Assembly: GCF_009763805.1 (NCBI RefSeq)
Contig: NZ_CP046804.1
Span: forward strand, 2,046,001 to 2,110,000
Origin: Vibrio cidicii
GTDB lineage: Bacteria > Pseudomonadota > Gammaproteobacteria > Enterobacterales > Vibrionaceae
Direction of reading: 5' to 3'
Length of the DNA: 64,000 bases
Both the position numbers and the translations under genes were made by a program. Within the stretch, counting starts at the first letter, position 1, and every line of letters begins with the position of its first letter. The notes under the pieces are model-generated. The model was not told the DNA's origin. It did no database searches and worked only from the letters and a program-made list of their open reading frames with translations. This document shows, piece by piece, positions 21,738 through 31,113 of the stretch.

Positions 21738-22580
21738 TTAACCTTTCTGAGCCAGTGCTACTTCTTCAGCGAAGCTTAGGCCTTCAGCTTTCTCGATGCC
21801 TTCACCCACTTCTAGACGAACGAAAGTAGAAACTGATGCGCCGCGCTCTTTTAGGATCTCAGCAACAGTTTTCTTTGGTTCCATAACGAAAGGCTGACCA
21901 GTTAGTGAAACTTCGCCAGTGAATTTCTTCATGCGACCTTCAACCATCTTCTCAGCGATTTCTTTTGGCTTGCCTTCGTTCATCGCGATTTCAACTTGAA
22001 CTTCACGCTCTTTCGCTACTACGTCAGCTGGTACATCTTCTGGATTTACGTACTCAGGACGAGATGCTGCTACGTGCATTGAGATGTGCTTCAGAGTTTC
22101 TGCGTCGCCTTCACCAGCAACAACAACACCGATTTTCTCGCCGTGACGGTAAGAAGCAATTGTCGTACCTTGAACGTACTGAACGCGACGGATGTTGATG
22201 TTTTCACCGATCTTAGCAACTAGAGCAACACGCTCTTCTTCGAATTTAGCTTGTAGCTCTTCGATAGACGCTTTAGATGCAAGAGCTTCCGCTACAACTT
22301 TGTCTGCGAATGCAGTGAAGTTACCATCTTTAGCAACGAAGTCAGTTTGACAGTTAACTTCAAGAAGTACTGCAACGCCGTTTTCGTCTTTGATGAAGAT
22401 TGCGCCTTCAGCTGCAACATTGCCCGCTTTTTTAGCCGCTTTTGCAGCGCCAGATTTGCGCATGTTTTCAATCGCTAGTTCGACGTCGCCGTCAGTTTCA
22501 ACAAGCGCCTTCTTACATTCCATCATACCTGCGCCAGTACGTTCGCGCAGTTCTTTTACTAGAGCAGCAGTAACAGCCAT
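21738..22580 (-). CDS. tsf: translation elongation factor Ts
   Basis: A 280-residue GDP exchange factor for EF-Tu. It has the N-terminal UBA-like helix with [20 protein letters not shown], the TDFVAK motif ([18 protein letters not shown]) that contacts EF-Tu, the core subdomains and a C-terminal module. It lies 130 bases downstream of rpsB, the conserved rpsB-tsf operon. Codon use is strongly biased, as expected for a highly expressed gene. Confidence 0.98.
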   Translation of the reverse strand: MAVTAALVKELRERTGAGMMECKKALVETDGDVELAIENMRKSGAAKAAKKAGNVAAEGAIFIKDENGVAVLLEVNCQTDFVAKDGNFTAFADKVVAEALASKASIEELQAKFEEERVALVAKIGENINIRRVQYVQGTTIASYRHGEKIGVVVAGEGDAETLKHISMHVAASRPEYVNPEDVPADVVAKEREVQVEIAMNEGKPKEIAEKMVEGRMKKFTGEVSLTGQPFVMEPKKTVAEILKERGASVSTFVRLEVGEGIEKAEGLSFAEEVALAQKG

Positions 22581-22710
22581 TCTCTATTCCTCAGTTAATT
22601 CTGGATACGGTAAAAATCAGGGGCCTACTTTTCGGCCCCCGATGCTAACTATAACTTAGCCTACACTACAAACAGGTTGCAAATAGGCCAAGTGTGACAC
22701 AGAGCCGCTA

Positions 22711-23439
22711 TTATTCAGCTTCTACAAAACCGTCTTTTTCAGCTACTGCTACAACGTCTTTATTACGGCCTTCAGTAAGAGAAGTTGCCGCTGCGTTTAG
22801 GTATAGTTGAACTGCACGGATTGCGTCGTCGTTGCCTGGGATGATGTAGTCAACGCCGTCTGGGCTAGAGTTAGTATCTACTACTGCGTATACTGGAATA
22901 CCCAGGTTGTTCGCTTCTTTGATTGCGATGTGCTCGTGATCAGCGTCGATTACGAATAGAGCGTCTGGTAGACCGCCCATATCTTTGATACCACCAAGAG
23001 ATTTCTCAAGCTTCTCCATTTCGCGAGTACGCATTAGAGCTTCTTTCTTAGTTAGTTTGTCGAAAGTACCGTCAGTTGATTGAACTTCTAGATCTTTCAG
23101 ACGCTTGATTGACTGACGTACAGTTTTGTAGTTAGTCAGCATACCACCCAACCAACGGTTGTTTACGTAGTACTGGTTGCTAGCGATAGCAGCTTCTTTA
23201 ACAGCTTCAGATGCAGCGCGTTTAGTACCTACGAAAAGAACTTTACCTTTCTTCTCGCCAACTTTTACTAGCTCAGCTAGTGCTTCGTTGAACATAGGTA
23301 CAGTTTTTTCTAGGTTGATGATGTGAACGCGGTTACGTGCGCCGAAAATGAATGGCTTCATTTTTGGGTTCCAGTAACGAGTTTGGTGACCGAAGTGAAC
23401 ACCAGCTTTCAGCATATCGCGCATTGATACAGTTGCCAT
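22711..23439 (-). CDS. rpsB: 30S ribosomal protein S2
   Basis: 242 residues. The start is ATG at 23439, preceded by AGAGGATTATATA, giving [27 protein letters not shown] (in two parts), the S2 family N-terminus. Other conserved parts are [29 protein letters not shown] and [18 protein letters not shown]. An open frame runs further upstream through the leader, but that part is the untranslated regulatory region. First gene of the rpsB-tsf operon, read away from map. Confidence 0.98.
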   Translation of the reverse strand: MATVSMRDMLKAGVHFGHQTRYWNPKMKPFIFGARNRVHIINLEKTVPMFNEALAELVKVGEKKGKVLFVGTKRAASEAVKEAAIASNQYYVNNRWLGGMLTNYKTVRQSIKRLKDLEVQSTDGTFDKLTKKEALMRTREMEKLEKSLGGIKDMGGLPDALFVIDADHEHIAIKEANNLGIPVYAVVDTNSSPDGVDYIIPGNDDAIRAVQLYLNAAATSLTEGRNKDVVAVAEKDGFVEAE

Positions 23440-23613
23440 TATATAATCCTCTATGGGGTTAGGCCTCCACATCCCCCATGCATCCGACCCTAACTTGGAG
23501 GGCACCCCGGAACATGTGTCGGAATGTGTGTGATTTAACAAAAAAGTTTAGTGGAAAAAAACCCGCTTCGCCGAACGCAAATCGCAGTTTCGAAGAAAAC
23601 AGACTTCATTTCC
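23440..23613 (-). promoter_or_regulatory. rpsB 5' leader with conserved-type hairpin (S2 autoregulation / t44 region)
   Basis: Between the promoter and the rpsB start lies a leader of about 170 bases. It can form a long hairpin: GGGGT with ACCCC (23455-23459 with 23504-23508) closed inside by CCTCCA with TGGAGG (23464-23469 with 23496-23501). The loop also contains GTTAGG, complementary to CCTAAC in the stem bulge, so alternative pairing is possible. In other gammaproteobacteria the rpsB leader binds S2 for feedback control and overlaps the RNA known as t44; equivalence here is inferred from position. Confidence 0.55.
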
Positions 23614-23650
23614 GGCGCGCTTTATACCATATTTTGCCTATCTATGGCAA
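23614..23650 (-). promoter_or_regulatory. rpsB promoter
   Basis: On the minus strand TTGCCA (23645-23650), an 18-base spacer and TATAAA (23621-23626) are followed by a GCGCGCC discriminator. A GC-rich discriminator is usual for stringently controlled ribosomal protein promoters. Confidence 0.75.
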
Positions 23651-23812
23651 AAAAAATTGGCAGATTCCGACAGCCGAACTCCACATTGCAAATCCTATTG
23701 CGCTTTACCGACGCCTCATGCACCAGTTCAACAAATACACATTCTCATTTGTTCCTGATAGAATACGCCATCGGCACATAACCGTGCTTGCGTATTTAAG
23801 TAGAGAAAGCCA

Positions 23813-24691
23813 ATGTCAATTAAAATCAAAACTGCACAACAGATTGAGCGCATGCGACTTGCAGGTGCGCTGGCCGCTGAAATTTTGGAAATGATCGAAC
23901 CTCATATTAAAGAAGGCGTGACCACCGACGAGCTCAATCAGATTTGCCACGACTATGCGACAGAAAAAGGCGCGTATTCAGCCCCTTTGAACTACCACGG
24001 TTTTCCTAAATCCATTTGTACCTCCATCAACCACATCGTTTGTCACGGCATTCCAGCCAGCAAAGATGAGATTGGCAGTAACGGTCAGTTAAAGCCTGCT
24101 GTGCTGAAAAACGGTGACATCCTCAACGTCGACATTACCGTCATCGTTCCTGATGATGAACAGGCGGACCTCTCTGTTCGACCACAAGGTTTCCACGGTG
24201 ATACATCGAAAATGTTCCTAGTCGGTGAGGTTTCACCAGCCAACAAACGCCTATGTATGGTTGCTCAAGAAGCGCTGTATGTGGGGATGCGTCAAGTTAA
24301 ACCAGGTGCAACGGTCGGCGATATCGGCACGGCGATAGAAAAATACATCAAAGACAACAACAAGAACAATCCGCGTAACAAGTTCTCTATTGTCAAAGAT
24401 TTCTGTGGCCACGGTATTGGCGATGAGTTCCACGAAGAACCTCAAGTCGTGCACTATCGCAACAGTGACCGCCGCGTACTCAAAGAAGGCATGTGTTTCA
24501 CTATTGAACCTATGATTAACGCAGGAAAGTTTGGTTGTACTGTCGATGCTCAAGACGACTGGACAGTCTACACTGGTGATGGCAAAAATTCGGCGCAATG
24601 GGAACATACCATTGTAGTGACCAAAGAAGGCTGTGAAGTGCTCACTTTACGCAGCGAAGAAACCATTCCACGTTTGATGAAAAACGTCTGA
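23813..24691 (+). CDS. map: type I methionine aminopeptidase
   Basis: 292 residues, about 28 longer than E. coli Map (264). It removes the initiator Met from nascent proteins. Metal-binding and catalytic residues are in NHIVCHGIP, the DILNVDITVIV Asp, FHGDTSKMF, CGHGIGDEFHEEPQV, MCFTIEPMINAG and QWEHTIVVT. An insertion after VDITVIV (PDDEQADLSVRPQG) explains part of the extra length. Divergent from rpsB, the usual map/rpsB arrangement. Ends in a strong terminator. Confidence 0.96.
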   Translation: MSIKIKTAQQIERMRLAGALAAEILEMIEPHIKEGVTTDELNQICHDYATEKGAYSAPLNYHGFPKSICTSINHIVCHGIPASKDEIGSNGQLKPAVLKNGDILNVDITVIVPDDEQADLSVRPQGFHGDTSKMFLVGEVSPANKRLCMVAQEALYVGMRQVKPGATVGDIGTAIEKYIKDNNKNNPRNKFSIVKDFCGHGIGDEFHEEPQVVHYRNSDRRVLKEGMCFTIEPMINAGKFGCTVDAQDDWTVYTGDGKNSAQWEHTIVVTKEGCEVLTLRSEETIPRLMKNV

Positions 24692-24698
24692 TATCTCA

Positions 24699-24726
24699 AT
24701 ATCCCCGCCTCGCGGGGATATTTTTT
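24699..24726 (+). terminator. intrinsic terminator after map
   Basis: A 10-bp perfect stem ATATCCCCGC/GCGGGGATAT with loop CTC (24699-24708 with 24712-24721), followed by TTTTT. Confidence 0.95.
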
Positions 24727-24783
24727 ATCGTCCTCAACTCTGTTACAGTCTCCTGCAGATTATGATTGCACGGACAGCACAGT

Positions 24784-27405
24784 ATGCCTTTTCACTCTCC
24801 TTTAGCTTTCAGTGACGAACAACTGGTAGTGCCGGATTTAAAAGACCAGCTCGAACAGTTTGCCGAAGCGCAAAAACACGCCTTTCTTAGCCACCATCCG
24901 GTCACCGATCTGGTCCTTGCCAGAGCGGAATACATGGATCTACTGCTGACTCGTTTGTGGCGCTACTATGGTTTTGCCAATATTCACAACATCGCATTGG
25001 TGGCCGTTGGCGGGTATGGGCGAGGCGAACTTCATCCGTTATCGGATATTGATATTCTGGTGCTGTCCCAGCACAAGCTTCCTCGTGAACTGGAAAGCAA
25101 AGTGAGCGAGTTCATCACCCTACTTTGGGACTTGCGCTTGGAAGTCGGCCATGCGGTTCGAACGGTGGAAGAGTGCGCCAATGTTGGTCGAGAAGACCTT
25201 ACCGTGGCCACTAACCTCCAAGAGGCACGCCTAATTTGTGGGTGTGAAAACACCTTTCAAGCGTTGAAAAAAGTGGTCCTGTCGGATTCTTTCTGGCCGA
25301 GCGAAACCTTTTACCAAGCGAAAATCCAAGAACAGCGTGCACGGCATGCTCGCTACCACGACACTACCTACAATCTCGAACCCGACATCAAATCCACCCC
25401 TGGCGGGCTACGTGATATTCATACCCTCAGTTGGGTTGCACGCCGCCATTTTGGTGCCACCTCTTTGCTTGAGATGAGCCGCTATGGTTTTCTCACCGAT
25501 GCGGAATATCGTGAACTGGTGGAGTGCCAAGACTTTCTCTGGCGTGTACGCTTTGCCCTGCACATTGAGTTAAGACGTTACGACAACCGCCTGACATTTG
25601 CGCATCAGGCGCAAGTAGCCGAACATTTAGGTTTTCACGGCGAAGGCAATCGCGGCGTAGAAATGATGATGAAAGAGTTCTACCGCACGCTGCGTCGTGT
25701 CGCTGAACTCAATAAAATGCTGCTCAAACTGTTTGATCAAGCGATCATCAATGGAGGGGAAACGGAACCCACCATCATCATTAATGAAGATTTCCAGCGC
25801 CGCGGACGCTTGATTGAAGCGCGTAAACCGGCCTTGTTCCAAGCCCGTCCAGAAACCATTCTCGACATGTTTTTGCACATCGCCAACGACTCCACCATTG
25901 ATAGCGTCAGCCCCCCTACGCTGCGCCAATTGCGCACTGCTCGTCGTCGCCTGAACAAGTTTCTCCACACCTTGCCCGAAGCAAGAGAGAAGTTCATGGA
26001 ACTGGTGCGCCACCCCAACGCGCTGCACCGTGCCTTTAACTTGATGCACAAGCTCGGCGTGCTTGCCGCTTATTTACCGCAGTGGAGCCAGATTGTCGGG
26101 CAGATGCAGTTTGACCTTTTCCATGTCTACACGGTCGATGAACACAGTGTGCGACTACTCAACCACATCAATACCTTCGGCTATGCAAAAAATCACGAAA
26201 AGCATCCGATTTGCTGTGAAATCTACCCGAGACTACAGAAAAAAGAGTTATTGATTCTCGCTGCAATTTTCCATGACATCGGTAAAGGGCGCGGTGGCGA
26301 TCACTCTGAAATTGGTGAAACCGAATCCTACGAGTTTTGCATTGAACACGGCTTGTCCAAGCCAGAGGCCAAATTGGTTGCTTGGTTAGTACGTAATCAC
26401 CTACTGATGTCCGTCACCGCGCAGCGTCGTGACATTTATGACCCAGACGTCATCACCGAGTTCGCCAAACAAGTGCGTGATGAAGAGCGCTTGGAATATT
26501 TGGTGTGTCTAACAGTCGCGGATATCTGCGCCACCAATCCTGAGCTGTGGAACAGTTGGAAGCGTACTCTGCTTGCCGAACTGTTTTACTCCACCCAAAG
26601 GGCTTTGCGTCGTGGATTGGAAAATCCAGTCGATGTGCGCGAGCGTATTCGTCACAATCAGCAACTCGCTTCGGCCTTGCTGCGCAAAGAGGGCTTCAGT
26701 GCACGTGAAATCGAGGTGCTGTGGCAGCGTTTCAAAGCGGATTACTTTTTACGCCACACCCATCAGCAGATCGCTTGGCACTGTGAGCATATTTTACGTA
26801 TGCAAGACCCCGAGCAACCTTTGGTGCTGATGAGTAAAAAAGCCACCCGCGGCGGCACGGAAGTGTTTGTATATACCAAAGATCAGCACGCCCTGTTTGC
26901 CACTGTGGTGGCTGAGCTGGATAGACGCAACTTTAACGTACATGACGCGCAAATCATGAGCAGCAAAGATGGTTATGTACTAGATACTTTTATGGTTCTG
27001 GATCAAAACGGCGAGGCGGTCGATGAAAACCGCCATAAAGCCGTGGTCAGGCATCTCACGCATGTCTTGACTGACGGACGGCCGACCAAGATCAAAACCC
27101 GCCGTATACCGCACAAGTTGCAACATTTTAAAGTCAAAACTAAAGTCGATTTTCTACCAACCAAAAGTAAAAAACGCACCTTGATGGAATTGGTGGCGCT
27201 CGATACCCCCGGGTTATTGGCTGTGGTTGGCGCAACCTTTGCCGACATGGGCTTTAATCTGCATGGGGCGAAGATCACCACCATTGGCGAGCGAGCGGAA
27301 GACTTGTTTATTCTTACTGGCGATTTGGGTGGTCGACTCAACGAAGAGCAGGAGCAATTGCTGCGCGAGAAACTGGTGCAAAATATTGCCGAGCTCGCAC
27401 CTTAA
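24784..27405 (+). CDS. glnD: bifunctional uridylyltransferase/uridylyl-removing enzyme
   Basis: An 873-residue nitrogen sensor that uridylylates PII when glutamine is low and deuridylylates it when glutamine is high. Domains in order are a nucleotidyltransferase (GGYGRGELHPLSDIDILVL, with the G-G...D-x-D motif, near residue 75), a GlnD helical linker (LEPDIKSTPGGLRDIHTL), an HD hydrolase (FHDIGKGRGGDHSEIGE) and two C-terminal ACT domains (EVFVYTKDQHALFATVVAELD; TLMELVALDTPGLLAVVG). A TTG six codons upstream (24766) would extend the frame, but MPFHSPLAFSD fits the family start. Its target glnB is at 1.7 kb. Confidence 0.97.
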   Translation: MPFHSPLAFSDEQLVVPDLKDQLEQFAEAQKHAFLSHHPVTDLVLARAEYMDLLLTRLWRYYGFANIHNIALVAVGGYGRGELHPLSDIDILVLSQHKLPRELESKVSEFITLLWDLRLEVGHAVRTVEECANVGREDLTVATNLQEARLICGCENTFQALKKVVLSDSFWPSETFYQAKIQEQRARHARYHDTTYNLEPDIKSTPGGLRDIHTLSWVARRHFGATSLLEMSRYGFLTDAEYRELVECQDFLWRVRFALHIELRRYDNRLTFAHQAQVAEHLGFHGEGNRGVEMMMKEFYRTLRRVAELNKMLLKLFDQAIINGGETEPTIIINEDFQRRGRLIEARKPALFQARPETILDMFLHIANDSTIDSVSPPTLRQLRTARRRLNKFLHTLPEAREKFMELVRHPNALHRAFNLMHKLGVLAAYLPQWSQIVGQMQFDLFHVYTVDEHSVRLLNHINTFGYAKNHEKHPICCEIYPRLQKKELLILAAIFHDIGKGRGGDHSEIGETESYEFCIEHGLSKPEAKLVAWLVRNHLLMSVTAQRRDIYDPDVITEFAKQVRDEERLEYLVCLTVADICATNPELWNSWKRTLLAELFYSTQRALRRGLENPVDVRERIRHNQQLASALLRKEGFSAREIEVLWQRFKADYFLRHTHQQIAWHCEHILRMQDPEQPLVLMSKKATRGGTEVFVYTKDQHALFATVVAELDRRNFNVHDAQIMSSKDGYVLDTFMVLDQNGEAVDENRHKAVVRHLTHVLTDGRPTKIKTRRIPHKLQHFKVKTKVDFLPTKSKKRTLMELVALDTPGLLAVVGATFADMGFNLHGAKITTIGERAEDLFILTGDLGGRLNEEQEQLLREKLVQNIAELAP

Positions 27406-27573
27406 ACAGTTGCAATCATACGCTTCCCGTTGCACACATGGTGGGAAGCGTCCATCCTCAAGCGAGCGCGATCTTGTCCACAAGTTAAACAATTTGGTGA
27501 GATATCAGCTATCTAGTCTATGCACTGGCTGCTACATTGAAGCTTGTCAGTCATACATCAACAGAGGTCGCCT

Positions 27574-27957
27574 ATGTATCCACACCTCACCGGATTAGGT
27601 ATTCACGATCCAAACCAAATTGAACGTTACTCACTGCGTCAAGAAGCTCACAAAGACGTACTTAAGATCTATTTTCACAAGCAAAAAGGGGAACTGTTCG
27701 CCAAGAGCGTTAAGTTCAAATACCCGCGCCAGATAAAAAATGTGTTAGTGGATAGCGGCAGTCACCAATATAAAGAGGTGACGGAGATTAACCGTAATTT
27801 GACGTTGGTGATTGACGAGTTAAATCGCATCACCAAACCGCCGAAGCAGAGCGAAAGCGACATTAAGCAGAAAATCCTAACCGACCTTAAACACTTAGAA
27901 AAAGTCGTATCAAGCAAGATTGCTGAAATTGAAGCCGACTTAGAGAAGTTAAAGTAA
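27574..27957 (+). CDS. yaeH: DUF3461 family protein YaeH
   Basis: A 127-residue protein very close in pattern to E. coli YaeH. It starts [20 protein letters not shown], then [20 protein letters not shown] and [12 protein letters not shown], and ends in a charged helix [25 protein letters not shown] lies six bases before the ATG, which selects this start over an earlier in-frame one (27544). Function unknown. It follows glnD, near which it also lies in E. coli. Confidence 0.93.
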   Translation: MYPHLTGLGIHDPNQIERYSLRQEAHKDVLKIYFHKQKGELFAKSVKFKYPRQIKNVLVDSGSHQYKEVTEINRNLTLVIDELNRITKPPKQSESDIKQKILTDLKHLEKVVSSKIAEIEADLEKLK

Positions 27958-27967
27958 CCCGCCACTG

Positions 27968-27993
27968 ACAAGGGTTGACTGTTCAACCCTTGT
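27968..27993. terminator. bidirectional terminator between yaeH and truC
   Basis: An 11-bp perfect stem ACAAGGGTTGA/TCAACCCTTGT (27968-27978 with 27983-27993), four-base loop, between convergent genes. Only short T runs follow. Confidence 0.7.
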
Positions 27994-28007
27994 TTGACTC
28001 ACCGGGC

Positions 28008-28736
28008 CTAGCTAAGCGCAGCTAAATCCCATGCAAATCGAGTAAATAACTGCTTCCACACCGCGTCAACGCCCGCGCGAATCACCACCACTTGCTGAGT
28101 AAACGGATGGACAAAACGCAGCTCTGAAGCGTGCAATAACAACCTTGGCGCTGCAAACTCCTCGCGAAACAGCTTGTTGTGCTTACCATCACCGTGGGTA
28201 GTGTCACCGACGATCGGATGACGCAAGTGCGCCATATGGCGTCTCAGTTGATGCTTGCGCCCTGTTTTCGGCTTAAGCTCCATTAATCCATAGCGGGTCG
28301 TTGGGAACTTGCCCGTTGAAAAAGGAACTTCCGCTTTAGCAAGTGGTTTGTAGAGCGTAATCGCGTCTTGTGCTTCTTTTTCTTGAGAGGCAAACTTATC
28401 CGCAATCTTGTCCAGTTCGACCTTCAACGCGTAGTCTAGCTCGCCCCCTTCCTCAATCCAACCGCGCACAATCGCATGGTAAGTTTTCTCCATTTCCTGT
28501 CCGGCAAACATCGGCATCGCCTGCGAGGCTACCTCCGAGGACAAAGCAAACATCAATACCCCCGATGTTGGACGATCAAGACGATGCAGCGGAAACACAT
28601 GCTGACCCAGTTGATCACGCAATGTCTGCATGACAAATTGCGTCTCATGCTTATCCAGCCAACTACGATGCACCAACATACCTGCGGGTTTGTTAACCGC
28701 CACAAAGTACTCGTCCTGATAAATAATCTCCAACAT
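28008..28736 (-). CDS. truC: tRNA pseudouridine(65) synthase
   Basis: A 242-residue RluA-family pseudouridine synthase. The catalytic Asp lies in FPLHRLDRPTSGVLMFA (near residue 54). Also present are YQDEYFVAVNKPAGMLVHRS and LKPKTGRKHQLRRHMAHL. The short N-terminus without an S4 domain and the linked yqcC upstream match TruC, which modifies U65 of some tRNAs. The start ATG shares one base with the yqcC stop (TAATG), so the pair is coupled. Confidence 0.94.
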   Translation of the reverse strand: MLEIIYQDEYFVAVNKPAGMLVHRSWLDKHETQFVMQTLRDQLGQHVFPLHRLDRPTSGVLMFALSSEVASQAMPMFAGQEMEKTYHAIVRGWIEEGGELDYALKVELDKIADKFASQEKEAQDAITLYKPLAKAEVPFSTGKFPTTRYGLMELKPKTGRKHQLRRHMAHLRHPIVGDTTHGDGKHNKLFREEFAAPRLLLHASELRFVHPFTQQVVVIRAGVDAVWKQLFTRFAWDLAALS

Positions 28737-29050
28737 TAACGGCTTACCTCATCAATTTTTCTAAGTACGGCAATCACTCGATTGTGTTCTGGCTGCGCTT
28801 GCCACACCTGCTCAAAATAAGGAGTGATAGCAAAACCCGTTGGCATCGCGCTTTGTGCGTCGAGCAGCGCCTGCATTCGCGGAATAAAAATCCACTGCAA
28901 CCATTGCTCAGGGGCCAAGGTGTCCAGCGAAAAAGGTTCAACACTTTGCAACGCCTTGGCGGGCGGCATGCGTTCTTGCCACAGTGCGGCGGTTTTCAGT
29001 TCCGCCTGCAACTCAACCAATAAAGAGGGCAAAAGTGTGCGACTGGTCAT
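28736..29050 (-). CDS. yqcC: YqcC family protein (DUF446)
   Basis: A 104-residue soluble helical protein. It resembles E. coli YqcC: an N-terminal helix SLLVELQAELKTAALWQ, the conserved PFSLDTLAPEQWLQWIFIPRM core, and AITPYFEQVW. Function unknown; it is always near truC. The chosen ATG has GGAAAG four bases upstream. In-frame ATG at 29062 and GTG at 29068 are alternatives. In E. coli csrB lies next to yqcC, and a CsrB RNA lies about 2 kb away here. Confidence 0.9.
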   Translation of the reverse strand: MTSRTLLPSLLVELQAELKTAALWQERMPPAKALQSVEPFSLDTLAPEQWLQWIFIPRMQALLDAQSAMPTGFAITPYFEQVWQAQPEHNRVIAVLRKIDEVSR

Positions 29051-29128
29051 TAATCTTTCCATCCTCACCTTGAAATAGCCGCGAATGATACCATCTAATG
29101 GGGAAAGAAAGTTAGGACATCAGTGTTA

Positions 29129-30166
29129 ATGGATACCATTCATACCCTTACCCAGTTGCTGAAAAGCAGCCACTGCGAGTACACCGTCTTTGATTTGGGA
29201 CGCCGAATCAAAACCATCACCAATCACGATTTCGCGCAAATTGAACAAGGCGCGGCGGCCTACCCTTACCCGCTGCAGAGAAAAGCACATTTAGCCATTG
29301 CCTACTGGAATGAACAAAAACAACCGTGGGTCTGGTTTTTAAAGTTTGAACTCGATGAGCGCGGCTTGCTCAAACAAGCAGACATCGGCAACTTCATCAA
29401 ATACATCATTGAGGCGATGGGTACTCGCTTGTCGCAAGAGATGTCAGAAGAGCAGCAGCAAAAACTGGCGAATAACCCCTACACTTTCAAGCCAGCAGAC
29501 GACAAAATGGCGGTATTTCATAGCCAGCTTCGCGCCCAACTCGATCTACCCGCCAGCCAATACTATGAACATGCACAGGCTTATTTCGCTGGCTCATTAG
29601 GCTGGGATAATTGGCAAACGGTGGGTTTGCAAGGGATAACCGATCTCTGCGCCCGGCTGGATCGTGAGCAAAATGGCGTACTGGTGCGAAAAGCGCTCGC
29701 TCATCTGCCCAGTCAGCCACTGTACGCCTTGTTAGGCGCTTTGGAACACACTGAGCTACCCGACAAGCTGGCGGCTCGTTTAATTGACATGACCCAATCG
29801 GCCCTTGCGCAGCCCAACCCAGATCTATTTCTGATTTCCGCTTACGCCCGCGCCCTCGCAGGAGCGAAACCCTCAGAGATAAAACCGCTGTTGCAGACCA
29901 TTTTATCCAGTGCCCGATTAAGCCACCAAGAAGTGTTAATTGGCATTGCTGGTCGTGCTTGGCACTGGCTCAGCGATAGCCAAACGGCAGAGCACTTTTT
30001 GACCCGTTTGGCGCAAACAGGAAATCAGATTCTGTTCAACCAGCTATTTGCTGATCTGGTGATGTTGCCGGAACTTCGCATGGTGCTATTGCCACTATTA
30101 CACACAAGTCCAAGTGAAGAGCTCTCCTCTGCACTACGCAAGCTGCAACAGGCGACGAAAGGATAA
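29129..30166 (+). CDS. DUF3549 family protein
   Basis: A 345-residue soluble protein. An N-terminal part runs DTIHTLTQLLKSSHCEYTVFDLGRRI, then PYPLQRKAHLAIAYW and PWVWFLKFELDERGLL. A mostly alpha-helical repeat-like C-terminal half follows, rich in Leu and Ala. I recognise it as the DUF3549 family of vibrios; no function is known and no catalytic motif is visible. A GTG two codons upstream (29123) has better spacing from AGGA (five bases), so it is a real alternative start. Six bases separate it from the next gene, suggesting an operon. Confidence 0.8.
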   Translation: MDTIHTLTQLLKSSHCEYTVFDLGRRIKTITNHDFAQIEQGAAAYPYPLQRKAHLAIAYWNEQKQPWVWFLKFELDERGLLKQADIGNFIKYIIEAMGTRLSQEMSEEQQQKLANNPYTFKPADDKMAVFHSQLRAQLDLPASQYYEHAQAYFAGSLGWDNWQTVGLQGITDLCARLDREQNGVLVRKALAHLPSQPLYALLGALEHTELPDKLAARLIDMTQSALAQPNPDLFLISAYARALAGAKPSEIKPLLQTILSSARLSHQEVLIGIAGRAWHWLSDSQTAEHFLTRLAQTGNQILFNQLFADLVMLPELRMVLLPLLHTSPSEELSSALRKLQQATKG

Positions 30167-30172
30167 CGTTGA

Positions 30173-30472
30173 ATGATGGGTGATCTTTTCGCCATTCTCG
30201 GCTTAGCGCTCTTTTGCTTTCTGTTTTGGCAGCAACGGCAACAGTCGGAGCTGGCAAAATCCGCCATTGTGCGCAAGTGCGAACAACTGGATTTGCAGCT
30301 CATCAGTGTGGCTTTTGGCGCGCATAAACTGAAAACGCCAGACGGTGTCTGGCGTTGGCATACAGTCTATCATTTTGAATTTTCAGCGCTTGGTGATGAT
30401 TGTTATCAAGGTCATCTCATCATGAGCGGTTTTAGGCCGCTGAACTTTTTCCTGCCACCACATCGGATGTAA
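30173..30472 (+). CDS. DUF3301 family small membrane-anchored protein
   Basis: A 99-residue protein. One N-terminal membrane anchor (residues 3-20, GDLFAILGLALFCFLFW) precedes the cytoplasmic motif QQRQQSELAKSAIVRKCEQLDLQLISVAF and WRWHTVYHFEFSALGDD, ending LPPHRM. This matches DUF3301, a gammaproteobacterial family of unknown function. It starts six bases after the DUF3549 gene, and its end overlaps the convergent GNAT gene by 41 bases. ATG-ATG at the start leaves a one-codon uncertainty. Confidence 0.82.
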   Translation: MMGDLFAILGLALFCFLFWQQRQQSELAKSAIVRKCEQLDLQLISVAFGAHKLKTPDGVWRWHTVYHFEFSALGDDCYQGHLIMSGFRPLNFFLPPHRM

Positions 30473-30936
30473 ACAGCATCTGCCATGCATCTTCTCGCTG
30501 GCCGCTTTGTGGCTGGCGATAAAAACCGAGTTTACTCAACAGCGCGATTGCCGCCTTGTTGCTCGGTTTAACCCAAGCAGTGACTTGGTCAAGCTGCAAA
30601 TCGTACACCGCCTTGGGCAAAAACGCTTTCAAGGTTTCCGTTGCAACTCCTTGGCCCCAATAAGCTTTGTCAAATAGAAAGCCAAGTGTCGGCTGCGAAT
30701 CACAATCGCTGATATACACATGTCCCATGTATTCGCGATTGTAGTTATCCAAGACCGCAATGGCATGAATGCTGGGATCATTGAGCACTTTATCAAACAT
30801 CAGTTTCGCATTCGCGACCGTATAAGGCCCGCCCAGCTCAGCGCGATTCTTCGCACAGCAGTTGAGCATGACAAACTCGAGCTTTAATGAATCATTGTAA
30901 GGAAGAAGCAGCGTTTCTTCTGGTTACTATGGTCAC
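30432..30936 (-). CDS. GNAT family N-acetyltransferase, interrupted by a +1 frameshift near its start
   Basis: The clear part has the GNAT fold: HAIAVLDNYNREYMGHVYI, the acetyl-CoA motif A region FDKAYWGQGVATETLKAFL, and the motif B helix PSNKAAIALLSKLGFYR. The open frame begins only at an internal Met and lacks strand 1. Removing one T from GTTTC at 30914-30916 (coding GAAAC for GAAC) adds VTIVTRRTLLLPYNDSLKLE upstream. It ends at a GTG (30934-30936) with AAGGA six bases before it. The repaired protein has 167 residues, normal for this family. Substrate unknown. The 3' end overlaps the DUF3301 gene. Confidence 0.85.
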
Positions 30937-31113
30937 ATCGTATCCTTGATAGCCTTGACATTGGCACACTAAGCGGCCGTGAGTGTCAAAAGAGAGAAGC
31001 CGAAATTAAACCAACTTGTACAATAGGTTATTGATCCAGATTGTTTTTTAGACGTTGTTTGTGAATTTTTATAAGATGCCAGCAGCGCTGGCTAGGTTCG
31101 AAGGGCTGAGTAT

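Noticed and set aside
30957..30990. TTGACA...TGTCAA inverted repeat upstream of the GNAT gene
   Set aside because: The stem is imperfect with a long loop and no T run; it may be chance or an unknown operator, with too little support to annotate.
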